Assembly (NCBI GenBank): GCA_028681035.1
Contig: JAQUJJ010000129.1
Coordinates: forward strand, 1 to 10,097
Reading direction: 5' to 3'
Source of the DNA: Candidatus Cloacimonadota bacterium
GTDB lineage: Bacteria; Cloacimonadota; Cloacimonadia; Cloacimonadales; Cloacimonadaceae
Length of the DNA: 10,097 nt
Every line of letters begins with the position of its first letter. Position 1 is the stretch's first letter. Both the position numbers and the translations under genes were made by a program. Shown here piece by piece: positions 1 through 5,340 of this stretch. The notes beneath the pieces are model-generated. The model searched no databases, had not been told where the DNA came from, and saw only the letters and a list, made by a program, of their open reading frames with translations.

Positions 1-1
1 T

Positions 2-1090
2 ATCAAGAAAGCCTATCGCAAGATGGCAATGCAGTTTCATCCAGACAAAAACCCCGATAACAAAGAAGCCGAAGACAAGTTCAAAGAAGCCAGCGAAGCA
101 TACGAGATTTTAAGCGATAAAGATAAACGTCAGTTATATGACCAATATGGACATGCCGGAATAGAGAATCAGTTCGGCTCAGGCGGGTTCAATTGGGAAA
201 ACTTCTCGCATCGGGGAGATTTGAACGACATCTTTGGTGAAGGTTTTGGCGGCATCTTCGAAAGCCTCTTTAGTGGTGGCTTTGGGGGCAGAAGTCAGCG
301 CAGCTCCAACCGTGGGGAAGACCTTCAGATAGAGCTTTCCCTCTCCTTAAAAGAAATAGCCGTGGGTGCGGAAAAGACCATCAAAATAGGCACCAAAGAA
401 GCCTGTGACAAGTGTAACGGTTCAGGTAGCGCAGATGGTGCCAGCGAAAGCTGTAGCCAATGCCGTGGTACAGGGCAGATACGCCAAGTACGCCAATCAC
501 TTTTTGGGCAGATGCAAACCGTGGCGGAATGCCCGTCCTGCCGTGGTGAAGGCAAGATAATCAAGAACAAATGCCCAAAGTGTTATGGCGAAGGTCGCAT
601 GGGCAAAGTGAAAGAAATAAGCGTGAAAGTGCCTGCCGGAGTGGAAGAAGGGCAATACATCCGTCTGCGCGGACAGGGCAATATCGGTCCCCGTGGTGGG
701 ACAAGAGGCGATATCTTGGTGCTTATTCACGAAAAGCAGGACGACGTTTTTGAGCGCGAAGACAATAACATTATCTTGGAATATCCCATCAGCATGTCTC
801 AGGCAGTGTTGGGAGATGAGATTATCGTACCCACGCTCACCGGCTCTGTTAAGATGAAGATACCTACCGGAACTCAGAGCGGAAGGTTGTTCCGCCTAAA
901 GGGGCAGGGCATTCAAGGCTTGAATAGCTATTCCCGTGGCGACCAGATTGTGCGGGCAATAGTTGTTACCCCCACCAAGCTTTCCAAGGAAGAAATAGAG
1001 CTGTTTACTAATCTGAAAGAATTTGACCACAAACGGCAAATGAAGCCCGGTAAGAGCTTTCTCTCAAAATTGAGAGAGTATTTTTCGTAA
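2..1090 (+). CDS. dnaJ: Chaperone protein DnaJ (Hsp40), 5'-truncated by window edge
   Basis: Cytoplasmic co-chaperone that delivers unfolded clients to DnaK and stimulates its ATPase. The frame is open from base 2, so the true start lies outside the window; about 20 residues of J-domain helix I are missing compared with typical DnaJ. Visible domains, numbered from the codon at base 2: J-domain with the HPD motif at 13-15 (bases 38-46); Gly/Phe-rich linker about 49-97; zinc-binding domain about 135-198 with all four CxxCxGxG repeats ([32 protein letters not shown]); then C-terminal client-binding domains with the family motifs [17 protein letters not shown] and [17 protein letters not shown]. 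The four zinc repeats make it DnaJ proper rather than CbpA. It reads towards rsmE, a common pairing, but two small genes now lie between them. Identification is secure. Confidence 0.97.
   Translation: MKKAYRKMAMQFHPDKNPDNKEAEDKFKEASEAYEILSDKDKRQLYDQYGHAGIENQFGSGGFNWENFSHRGDLNDIFGEGFGGIFESLFSGGFGGRSQRSSNRGEDLQIELSLSLKEIAVGAEKTIKIGTKEACDKCNGSGSADGASESCSQCRGTGQIRQVRQSLFGQMQTVAECPSCRGEGKIIKNKCPKCYGEGRMGKVKEISVKVPAGVEEGQYIRLRGQGNIGPRGGTRGDILVLIHEKQDDVFEREDNNIILEYPISMSQAVLGDEIIVPTLTGSVKMKIPTGTQSGRLFRLKGQGIQGLNSYSRGDQIVRAIVVTPTKLSKEEIELFTNLKEFDHKRQMKPGKSFLSKLREYFS
1060..1085 (+). terminator. Terminator-like hairpin overlapping the end of dnaJ
   Basis: TCTCTCA (1060-1066) pairs with TGAGAGA (1071-1077) around a 4-base loop, followed by a run of five T at 1081-1085. 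The hairpin lies inside the last codons of dnaJ and the T-run ends just before the stop codon. The stem is short and AT-leaning, so it may be weak. Its position just before a good promoter for the next gene fits a transcription boundary here. Confidence 0.45.
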
Positions 1091-1106
1091 GCTGATTCAG
1101 TTTATC

Positions 1107-1135
1107 TTGACATATTATTTAGCCAATTGTATCTT
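1107..1135 (+). promoter_or_regulatory. Candidate sigma70-type promoter for the DUF4160/DUF2442 pair
   Basis: A perfect TTGACA (1107-1112) is followed, after 17 bases, by TATCTT (1130-1135). The predicted transcription start is near 1142, just before the GTGAGGT ribosome-binding site at 1143-1149, giving a very short leader. The spacing is ideal and the -35 box is consensus, but the -10 box matches only partly. Promoter consensus in this lineage is unknown to me. Confidence 0.45.
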
Positions 1136-1153
1136 GGCATTAGTGAGGTAACG

Positions 1154-1420
1154 ATGCCAACAATAAGTATGTTCTATGGAATTATTGTCCGTATGTACTG
1201 CGGTTCAGCAGAACATGAGCCTCCTCATATTCATGTGTACTATCAGGATAATTCTGCTGTTTACAATTTTATTACTGGTAGATTTGCCAAGGGGAAGCTC
1301 CCTGTTAAACAAAGTAAACTTCTAACTGCATGGTGTCTTATACATGAAGAAGAGCTAATGGCTAATTGGAGATTAGCTTCTGAAGGCGAGTTACCGTTAC
1401 CAATAGACCCCTTGAAATGA
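1154..1420 (+). CDS. DUF4160 family protein
   Basis: Small 88-residue protein of unknown function. The N-terminal MPTISMFYGIIVRMY stretch and the EPPHIHV motif (residues 22-28) are typical of DUF4160. A longer reading from a TTG at 1127 is possible, but the ATG at 1154 is preferred: it has GAGG five bases upstream, it begins with the family's usual MPTI, and 1127 would fall on the candidate promoter. It lies 7 bases before a DUF2442 gene. The two families often sit side by side in bacterial genomes and have been suggested to act as a toxin-antitoxin-like pair, but I know of no settled function. The gene is AT-richer than dnaJ (one hand-counted line 35% GC against 57%), which fits acquisition. 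The family call is good; any role is speculation. Confidence 0.85.
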   Translation: MPTISMFYGIIVRMYCGSAEHEPPHIHVYYQDNSAVYNFITGRFAKGKLPVKQSKLLTAWCLIHEEELMANWRLASEGELPLPIDPLK

Positions 1421-1427
1421 GATAATT

Positions 1428-1661
1428 ATGAGAAAACTACTTTCCGTTAAACCTGTGGACAATTACAAGCTTGAACTTACCTATGACAATAATGTAAAAC
1501 GCTTATTTGACGTTAAGCCATACATGAAAACAGGTAAGTTTAGAGAACTGGAGGACAAAGACAAGTTTAATAATGTGAAGGTCAGCTTTGATACCGTTGC
1601 TTGGGTGAATGGTGTCGATTTATGCCCAGACGTCTTATACGATAATAGTAAACAGATATAA
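1428..1661 (+). CDS. DUF2442 family protein
   Basis: A 77-residue protein of unknown function. The pattern of a leading 'VKPVDNYKLELTYDNNVKRLFDVKPYM', then F-rel, then 'VSFDTVAWVNGVDLCPDVLYD', matches DUF2442, whose members end with a conserved W-x-(N/D)-G-x-D-x-(C/S)-P-(D/E)-x-L-Y block (here residues about 59-71). The start ATG is 7 bases past the DUF4160 stop, and the purine-rich GAGAT at the stop/gap junction can serve as its ribosome-binding site, so the two are almost certainly co-transcribed. It is followed 14 bases later by rsmE, which may be read through from the same promoter. There is no catalytic motif I can name. Confidence 0.85.
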   Translation: MRKLLSVKPVDNYKLELTYDNNVKRLFDVKPYMKTGKFRELEDKDKFNNVKVSFDTVAWVNGVDLCPDVLYDNSKQI

Positions 1662-1675
1662 ACTAATCATCTGCA

Positions 1676-2377
1676 ATGCCATCTTACTACACTCCCGATT
1701 TAAGCACCTCCAGCAGCGTTGTTATTCTGGAGGGTGAGGAGTTTCACCATCTCAGCCATGTAAAGCGGATTGAGGTGGGGGATTCCATAACCCTGAACAA
1801 TGGCAAGGGCATTATTGCTGAAGGCAGAATTAGCGAGCTTAACAAGCGCAGTGCCCGTATCGAGGTGCTTTCCAGCCAATTCCATGAACCTCCAGCCAAG
1901 CAGTTTGCCATTGCCTTTGCGCTGCTGAAGAACAAGCACGATGAACTTATTATAGAGAAGTGCACTGAGCTTGGTGCATCTACGTTCTTCCCTTTGGTTA
2001 GCGAGTATAGCGTCCGGGTTCCTTCCAACAACACCAACCAACGCTTTGAGCGTATTGCTTTGGCGGCTATCAAACAATGTGACAACCCCTACCTACCTTC
2101 AATACATCCCTCTCTTCCTCTGGAACAGGTAATTGTTGCCATTCAGGATAGCGGATTTGCTCCTATTCTGTGTTCTGAGCGCAGACCGGATGTGTGGCTA
2201 AAAGACATTCAATTGGGTGCCTCACCTTGCTTTCTTATAGGTCCCGAAGGTGGCTGGAAGGAAAGCGAATACGAACTCTTTGCCAAGCACCATATCCCGG
2301 ATATCAACATTTCCCACCTTATCCTCCGTGCAGAAACTGCCGCCATAGCCATAGCTGCGCAGTTTGTAGCCCTGTAG
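1676..2377 (+). CDS. rsmE: 16S rRNA (uracil(1498)-N(3))-methyltransferase RsmE
   Basis: SPOUT-family enzyme that methylates N3 of U1498 in helix 44 of 16S rRNA using S-adenosylmethionine. At 233 residues it is close to the usual length. An N-terminal PUA-like part (about 1-72, with EEFHHLSHVKRIEVGD) precedes the knotted methyltransferase domain. Signature pieces are EKCTELG at 94-100, the SAM-binding knot IGPEGGW at 188-194 followed by ESE, and LRAETA at 217-222. The start is the only in-frame candidate at this end, because an in-frame TAA lies at 1664-1666. No clear Shine-Dalgarno sequence is visible before it, so translation may depend on coupling to the preceding genes. It probably formed a dnaJ-rsmE unit before the DUF4160/DUF2442 pair came in. 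Confidence 0.95.
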   Translation: MPSYYTPDLSTSSSVVILEGEEFHHLSHVKRIEVGDSITLNNGKGIIAEGRISELNKRSARIEVLSSQFHEPPAKQFAIAFALLKNKHDELIIEKCTELGASTFFPLVSEYSVRVPSNNTNQRFERIALAAIKQCDNPYLPSIHPSLPLEQVIVAIQDSGFAPILCSERRPDVWLKDIQLGASPCFLIGPEGGWKESEYELFAKHHIPDINISHLILRAETAAIAIAAQFVAL

Positions 2378-2389
2378 CATGGTATTGGG

Positions 2390-2433
2390 TTGCCGAATTC
2401 CGATTCGGCAAGTGGAGAAACGGAGTTCTCCAC
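2390..2433. repeat. Two adjacent perfect hairpins between convergent genes
   Basis: Hairpin 1: TTGCCGAAT (2390-2398) and ATTCGGCAA (2403-2411), a 9-bp perfect stem with loop TCCG. Hairpin 2 starts at the very next base: GTGGAGAA (2412-2419) and TTCTCCAC (2426-2433), an 8-bp perfect stem with loop ACGGAG. They lie between the rsmE stop and the stop of the convergent gene at 2467. There is no T-run on either side, so this is not a classic intrinsic terminator. It looks like a REP/BIME-type palindromic unit that may also act as a bidirectional transcription or mRNA-decay barrier. Confidence 0.7.
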
Positions 2434-2466
2434 CCCATCACTCCAGCACCCCAGCACGTCAACACC

Positions 2467-2910
2467 TTATATCTCCCCTTCCATCCTCTCATATCCGCTC
2501 ACTTCCGGTAACAACCCTGCTTCCACTGCCCTTTTGATGCTGATACAGGGCAAATCCTGCGCATAAATCTGTTCTCTGGTGATGGTGGTCAAATCCACTT
2601 CCGGCATTGCCTTTGCCATATTGTGCATCAGGTGAATATACAGATTCACCCAAGAGCGCAAGGGCTTGGGTGTGTTCTTTAAACAATTGTAGCGCATCAG
2701 ATACAGCCTTAGATTGTCCTTGTAAGCGTTCGATGGCAGAATGGCAAATAGCTGCTCCGATGTCCTTCCTACTCTCTCGTTTTCCTGTGTCAGTCTGGGA
2801 TAACGGTACCTACGCGCACACACTCTTCCCTCGGTTTTGTCCATGTAATACACCAAATCCATCAGTTTGCCACTGTAACCTGCCAGTCCATAATTGAATA
2901 CTACTTTCAT
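2467..2910 (-). CDS. Conserved-looking hypothetical protein, 147 aa
   Basis: I cannot assign a family with confidence. It begins MKVVFNYGLAGYSGKL, is basic and rich in Tyr and Arg (for example CARRYRYPRLT and LRLYLMRYN), and has no signal peptide, membrane segment or metal-binding cluster that I can see, so it is probably cytosolic. The second half (SWVNLYIHLMHNMAKAMPEVDLTTITREQIYAQDLPC-type pattern) appears helical. The start is supported by a strong GAGGAG ribosome-binding site (complement of 2917-2922), six bases from the ATG, and by a candidate promoter just upstream. It stands alone, convergent with rsmE and facing away from the 970-base gene-free stretch. Its opening reminds me of short proteins I associate with Cloacimonadota, which is weak recall only. 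An opposing 96-residue frame (2607-2897) lacks such support. Confidence 0.75.
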   Translation of the reverse strand: MKVVFNYGLAGYSGKLMDLVYYMDKTEGRVCARRYRYPRLTQENERVGRTSEQLFAILPSNAYKDNLRLYLMRYNCLKNTPKPLRSWVNLYIHLMHNMAKAMPEVDLTTITREQIYAQDLPCISIKRAVEAGLLPEVSGYERMEGEI

Positions 2911-2916
2911 TTTTGT

Positions 2917-2922
2917 CTCCTC
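2917..2922 (-). promoter_or_regulatory. Strong ribosome-binding site for the 147-aa gene
   Basis: The minus strand reads GAGGAG here, six bases upstream of the ATG at 2910. This is the best Shine-Dalgarno match in the window and the main reason for believing this frame and start. Confidence 0.7.
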
Positions 2923-2933
2923 ATTTATTAGCT

Positions 2934-2961
2934 TCTATAATGTAAGGGGGACAATAGCCAA
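2934..2961 (-). promoter_or_regulatory. Candidate promoter for the 147-aa gene
   Basis: On the minus strand TTGGCT (complement of 2956-2961) is followed after 16 bases by TATAGA (complement of 2934-2939), which would give a leader of under 20 bases before the start codon. Both boxes match the sigma70 consensus only partly. Confidence 0.25.
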
Positions 2962-3045
2962 GATTTGGGACAGAATTGCCAAAAATCTTTCAACACAGGC
3001 ATAATAGTTTTAACGCCAATACAACGTGAGCAAAGCAAAGATATT

Positions 3046-3074
3046 ATTTAACAAAGAGTTAAAGAGTAAAAGAG
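3046..3074 (+). repeat. Left arm of 29-nt inverted repeat
   Basis: Begins ATTTAACAAAGAGTT and ends GTAAAAGAG. It is the reverse complement of 3688-3716 with one mismatch (28 of 29). It contains an internal AAAGAGT-type near-repeat. Together the two arms bound a 671-base segment with no gene. Simple composition lowers the weight of each base, but 28 of 29 is far more than expected by chance at this distance. Confidence 0.75.
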
Positions 3075-3169
3075 GAGCTGTGTTTGGAGTCCTTTACATG
3101 AAAGCGATTTGTGTCTGGAGTCTTTTATGCCTATGCTAATTATATGTCCACCTATAACTTAACGGCACC

Positions 3170-3259
3170 TTGGACTTCAAATAACAAGGGGATATTGCTG
3201 AAGTCCAAAGAGCCAATAAACTATAGGTATATATGAAGATAGTAGAGGCTCTTTGAACT
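3170..3259 (+). repeat. Two overlapping, mutually exclusive hairpins
   Basis: TTGGACTTCA (3170-3179) pairs exactly with TGAAGTCCAA (3199-3208). The second arm overlaps AGTCCAAAGAGCC (3202-3214), which can instead pair with GGCTCTTTGAACT (3247-3259) at 12 of 13 positions. An RNA copy could therefore fold in either of two ways. No downstream gene is obviously controlled by it. Confidence 0.5.
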
Positions 3260-3265
3260 CCAGAC

Positions 3266-3310
3266 ACACTTTCATTATCGGTAGCGAAGGCAAGGCTTCA
3301 GTCAAGTTCA
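3266..3310 (+). repeat. 45-nt direct repeat, copy 1
   Basis: Starts ACACTTTCATTATCGG and ends CAGTCAAGTTCA. It is identical to 3315-3359 except for one base (A at 3293, T at 3342). The copies are 49 bases apart, separated by GGAA. The unit holds a small GAAGGC/GGCTTC foldback. Confidence 0.9.
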
Positions 3311-3314
3311 GGAA

Positions 3315-3359
3315 ACACTTTCATTATCGGTAGCGAAGGCATGGCTTCAGTCAAGTTCA
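3315..3359 (+). repeat. 45-nt direct repeat, copy 2
   Basis: Second copy of the unit at 3266-3310, with 44 of 45 bases identical. Two copies with a 4-base gap suggest a recent tandem duplication. The gap is too short and the copies too few for a CRISPR array. Confidence 0.9.
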
Positions 3360-3554
3360 ATTGCGAGCATGTATTTGCAAATAATAATATTAGCATAATT
3401 GTAACTGTGAAGTCCAGACCGCTTTCAAGATTATATTGCCAGTATAAAACGAAAAGTACATGTTAAATGGATAAGCCAATACAAACACATCTAAGCGGCA
3501 AGGACTCCACATACAAACTCCCTCCTCCCTTCTTAGCCACGCTTATCCAGCCAA

Positions 3555-3606
3555 TAACTATCCGCTAACTATCCCGTATGGCGATATCGGATAGTTACGG
3601 GATAGT
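3555..3606. repeat. Interlocking palindromes with TAACTATCC iteration
   Basis: TAACTATCCG (3555-3564) is complementary to CGGATAGTTA (3588-3597), and ACTATCCCGTA (3568-3578) is complementary to TACGGGATAGT (3596-3606). The two stems are interleaved, so the four arms read forward, forward, reverse, reverse. The motif (T)AACTATCC occurs twice on each strand. The arrangement resembles protein-binding iterons or a recombination site, but no such protein is encoded nearby. Confidence 0.7.
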
Positions 3607-3687
3607 GTTTGCCAACACAAGGGTGGGAAGGAAGGGAGGTACTTTAAAACGGAGATAGGTCAAGTCCTGAATTAGGGGAGTGTTATT

Positions 3688-3716
3688 CTCTTTTACTCTT
3701 TTACTCTTTGTTAAAT
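3688..3716 (-). repeat. Right arm of 29-nt inverted repeat
   Basis: Reads CTCTTTTACTCTTTTACTC and ends TTTGTTAAAT on the plus strand. It pairs with 3046-3074 with a single mismatch. I see no clear target-site duplication just outside the two arms, so insertion by a transposase is not proven. Confidence 0.75.
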
Positions 3717-3742
3717 TGTTATGTATTAAGCAGTAACGCTGT

Positions 3743-3798
3743 AGTCCTTGCTGCCCGAAGTGATAGGTATCGTTAAACTGCGTTTGGCAGCAACGACT
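3743..3798. repeat. Imperfect 13-bp stem-loop near the end of lpxK
   Basis: AGTCCTTGCTGCC (3743-3755) pairs with GGCAGCAACGACT (3786-3798) at 12 of 13 positions, around a 30-base loop. It lies about 85 bases beyond the lpxK stop on the minus strand. It has no T-run on that strand, so a terminator role is doubtful. Confidence 0.5.
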
Positions 3799-3881
3799 CC
3801 AGACTTAAATATATGGCAGATACTTATTGCAAGGTTGGAAGGTTAACATGGAGGATTGAATAGTTTAAAATTGGGGTTTGT

Positions 3882-4940
3882 TTAAGACAGTGTTGTTGTT
3901 ATCAGGTCTTGAAAATCCTGCTCCTCGTCAAAATGATAGCCAAGCACCAAAGCCCGTAAGCGGGGAGCAAGCTCCGGGTGCCGGGCAAGCTTCATGATAT
4001 CTTTCTGGGTGCAGAGGATAATGTCCGGCAGCTCGTGCAGCAGCTCTGAAACAAGTTCCTCATCATCAAAGCCATGATGATCTGGAAACATATAATGTTT
4101 TATAAAGCTTAGCCCCAGTTCCTTAACCGTTTTCTGGAATGATTTGGGGTGCGCAATACCAGAAACAAGCACCAGTCTTTTGCCTTTCAAAGTATCTATT
4201 GCAAAGGGATTACCCTGCGTGTCCACACATTCGCTTGCAGTGGCATAGCTGTGAAATACATACGGAGTCTTTGCATGTAAAGCTGTTTCCCAGGCTTGGG
4301 GTTTGTTCGCTTGCTGCCTGCGGTACACCACCGCCACGCATTTATCGCTGATGGTATCCAGACTTTCCCGCAGGTAGCCAGCCGGCAATACAAAGCCATT
4401 GCCGATTCCGGATTCTGTGGAGAAGGAGACAATATCCAAGTCTCTAAACACTTTTAGGTGCTGGAAGGAGTCGTCCATTATCAGCACTTGTGTGTTGGGA
4501 TAGCTTTGTAACAGCAGCCTGATGGCATCTTTGCGTTTTCTTCCAACTACTACAGGTATGCCGGGGAGGGAACTGGCGATTAAATATGCTTCATCACCTG
4601 CAACATCGGCGGGAAATAACAAAGATTTGCTATCTGAGATAAGGTGTGGGTTGTTCTCAAACTTGCCTTTATAACCCCGGTGCGAAACTGCCACGCGCAG
4701 CCCTTGTGCGGATAGCAGTCGGGCAATGGCAATGGTTAAAGGGGTTTTACCGCTGCCACCGCTTACGATATTGCCGATGCTGATTACTTTGCAAGGTGCA
4801 TGGTAGGGGCGGGGGTAGAGGCGGCGGCGTCTGAGTGCCTGATAAGCACTATATACCCGCCCCAAGGGATAGAGAAGGTAGCTGAGCGGGCTGCGCTTCA
4901 GCAGATGGGTTTGGATTAGGCAATGCAGGTTTGCACGCAT
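3882..4940 (-). CDS. lpxK: Tetraacyldisaccharide 4'-kinase LpxK
   Basis: Membrane-associated kinase that phosphorylates the 4' position of tetraacyldisaccharide-1-phosphate to make lipid IVA, the sixth step of lipid A synthesis. The 352-residue length is normal. Visible motifs: an N-terminal basic and hydrophobic stretch (about 14-42) likely to touch the membrane; the P-loop GNIVSGGSGKTP at 56-67; SHRGYKG at 86-92; VVVGRKRKDA at 130-139; DDSFQHL at 156-162, where most LpxK proteins have DDGFQH, so a Gly is replaced by Ser; SGIAHP at 260-265; FPDHH at 285-289; and TQKD at 311-314, usually TEKD. The ATG start lies 18 bases after the response regulator stop, with no clear ribosome-binding site. 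It is the last gene of the operon. Its presence shows a lipid A-bearing outer membrane. Confidence 0.95.
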   Translation of the reverse strand: MRANLHCLIQTHLLKRSPLSYLLYPLGRVYSAYQALRRRRLYPRPYHAPCKVISIGNIVSGGSGKTPLTIAIARLLSAQGLRVAVSHRGYKGKFENNPHLISDSKSLLFPADVAGDEAYLIASSLPGIPVVVGRKRKDAIRLLLQSYPNTQVLIMDDSFQHLKVFRDLDIVSFSTESGIGNGFVLPAGYLRESLDTISDKCVAVVYRRQQANKPQAWETALHAKTPYVFHSYATASECVDTQGNPFAIDTLKGKRLVLVSGIAHPKSFQKTVKELGLSFIKHYMFPDHHGFDDEELVSELLHELPDIILCTQKDIMKLARHPELAPRLRALVLGYHFDEEQDFQDLITTTLS

Positions 4941-4958
4941 AGCAACAGCGCGGTGTTT

Positions 4959-5339
4959 TTATTCGAGATGGGCAAGGCGAATGTCTATTAAGTTCACCAG
5001 CTTTTCGGTATCGAAGGGTTTGAAAAGAACATCTTTCAAGCCATCCACCTTGGCGCGAACTAGCACATGATTGGGGTCGTAACCAAAACCGGTCATCATG
5101 ATTACAGGGATTTGGTTGTCATAGTCTTTCACGCGCCAGAATAGCTCATAGCCATCCATATCAGGCATAGCGATGTCGGTTACTACCAGGTCAACCTTAC
5201 CTTTGATAATCTCTTGCGTGGCTTTCATACCGTCTGGGAACGTAAGCACTTCCCAATCTGGACGCAGGGCGCTAACTTCGTATTTTAGGTTTTGGACGAG
5301 ATCTTCTTCGTCGTCCACAATACATATTACTTTAGGCAT
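4959..5339 (-). CDS. Single-domain response regulator (CheY-like receiver)
   Basis: Cytoplasmic phospho-acceptor protein, 126 residues, receiver domain only with no output domain. The acidic pair is D9-D10 (IVDDEED), the phosphorylated Asp is D55 (VVTDIAMPDMDG), the conserved Thr is T83 (MMTGFG) and the conserved Lys is K107 (FKPF). All are intact, so it should be phosphorylatable. A start 13 codons further upstream (5378) is possible, but it would overlap purC by 38 bases. The ATG at 5339 gives the usual MPKVICIVDDE opening and leaves one base after the purC stop, which suggests translational coupling. A weak GAGAT lies upstream. No histidine kinase is in the window, so its partner is unknown. 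It lies between purine and lipid A genes, which says little about its role. Confidence 0.92.
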   Translation of the reverse strand: MPKVICIVDDEEDLVQNLKYEVSALRPDWEVLTFPDGMKATQEIIKGKVDLVVTDIAMPDMDGYELFWRVKDYDNQIPVIMMTGFGYDPNHVLVRAKVDGLKDVLFKPFDTEKLVNLIDIRLAHLE

Positions 5340-5340
5340 C

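Larger units (their letters stand above)
3085..3509. repeat. Nested inverted repeats built on TGGAGTCC / GACTCCA
   Basis: TGGAGTCCTT (3085-3094) is exactly complementary to AAGGACTCCA (3500-3509). Inside it, TGTGTCTGGAGT (3110-3121) is exactly complementary to ACTCCAGACACA (3257-3268). Related copies occur at 3412-3419 (AGTCCAGA) and 3795-3804 (GACTCCAGAC). The motif recurs on both strands only within this gene-free stretch as far as I can see. Confidence 0.55.
2911..3881. other. Gene-free stretch of about 970 bases, rich in inverted and direct repeats
   Basis: No convincing coding frame on either strand, no tRNA or rRNA, and no transposase fragment that I can recognise. It lies between the start of the 147-aa gene and the end of lpxK. 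Its content is mostly repeat structure: a 29-nt inverted repeat bounding 3046-3716, a 45-nt direct repeat, a pair of interlocking palindromes, several hairpins, and scattered copies of a GACTCCA-type motif. It could hold a non-autonomous mobile element, an untranslated structured RNA, or decayed sequence. The first 100 bases contain only the candidate promoter of the leftward gene. Confidence 0.8.

Noticed and set aside
1127..1153. Upstream TTG start for the DUF4160 gene
   Set aside because: It lies over the candidate -10 region and lacks a ribosome-binding site; the family normally begins at MPTI, which matches the ATG at 1154.
1700..2085. Minus-strand open frames of 113-125 codons across rsmE
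   Set aside because: They lie entirely inside the well-supported rsmE and show no family motifs.
2607..2897. Open 96-codon frame on the plus strand
   Set aside because: It is antisense to the 147-aa gene, which has a strong GAGGAG ribosome-binding site and better composition; the plus-strand product is rich in Cys, Ser and Pro, as is usual for shadow frames.
3266..3359. Possible CRISPR array from two similar repeats
   Set aside because: Only two copies, unit 45 nt, spacer 4 nt, and no cas gene nearby; this is a tandem duplication.
3046..3716. Insertion sequence
   Set aside because: No transposase frame or remnant and no clear target-site duplication, so only a repeat-bounded noncoding element can be claimed.
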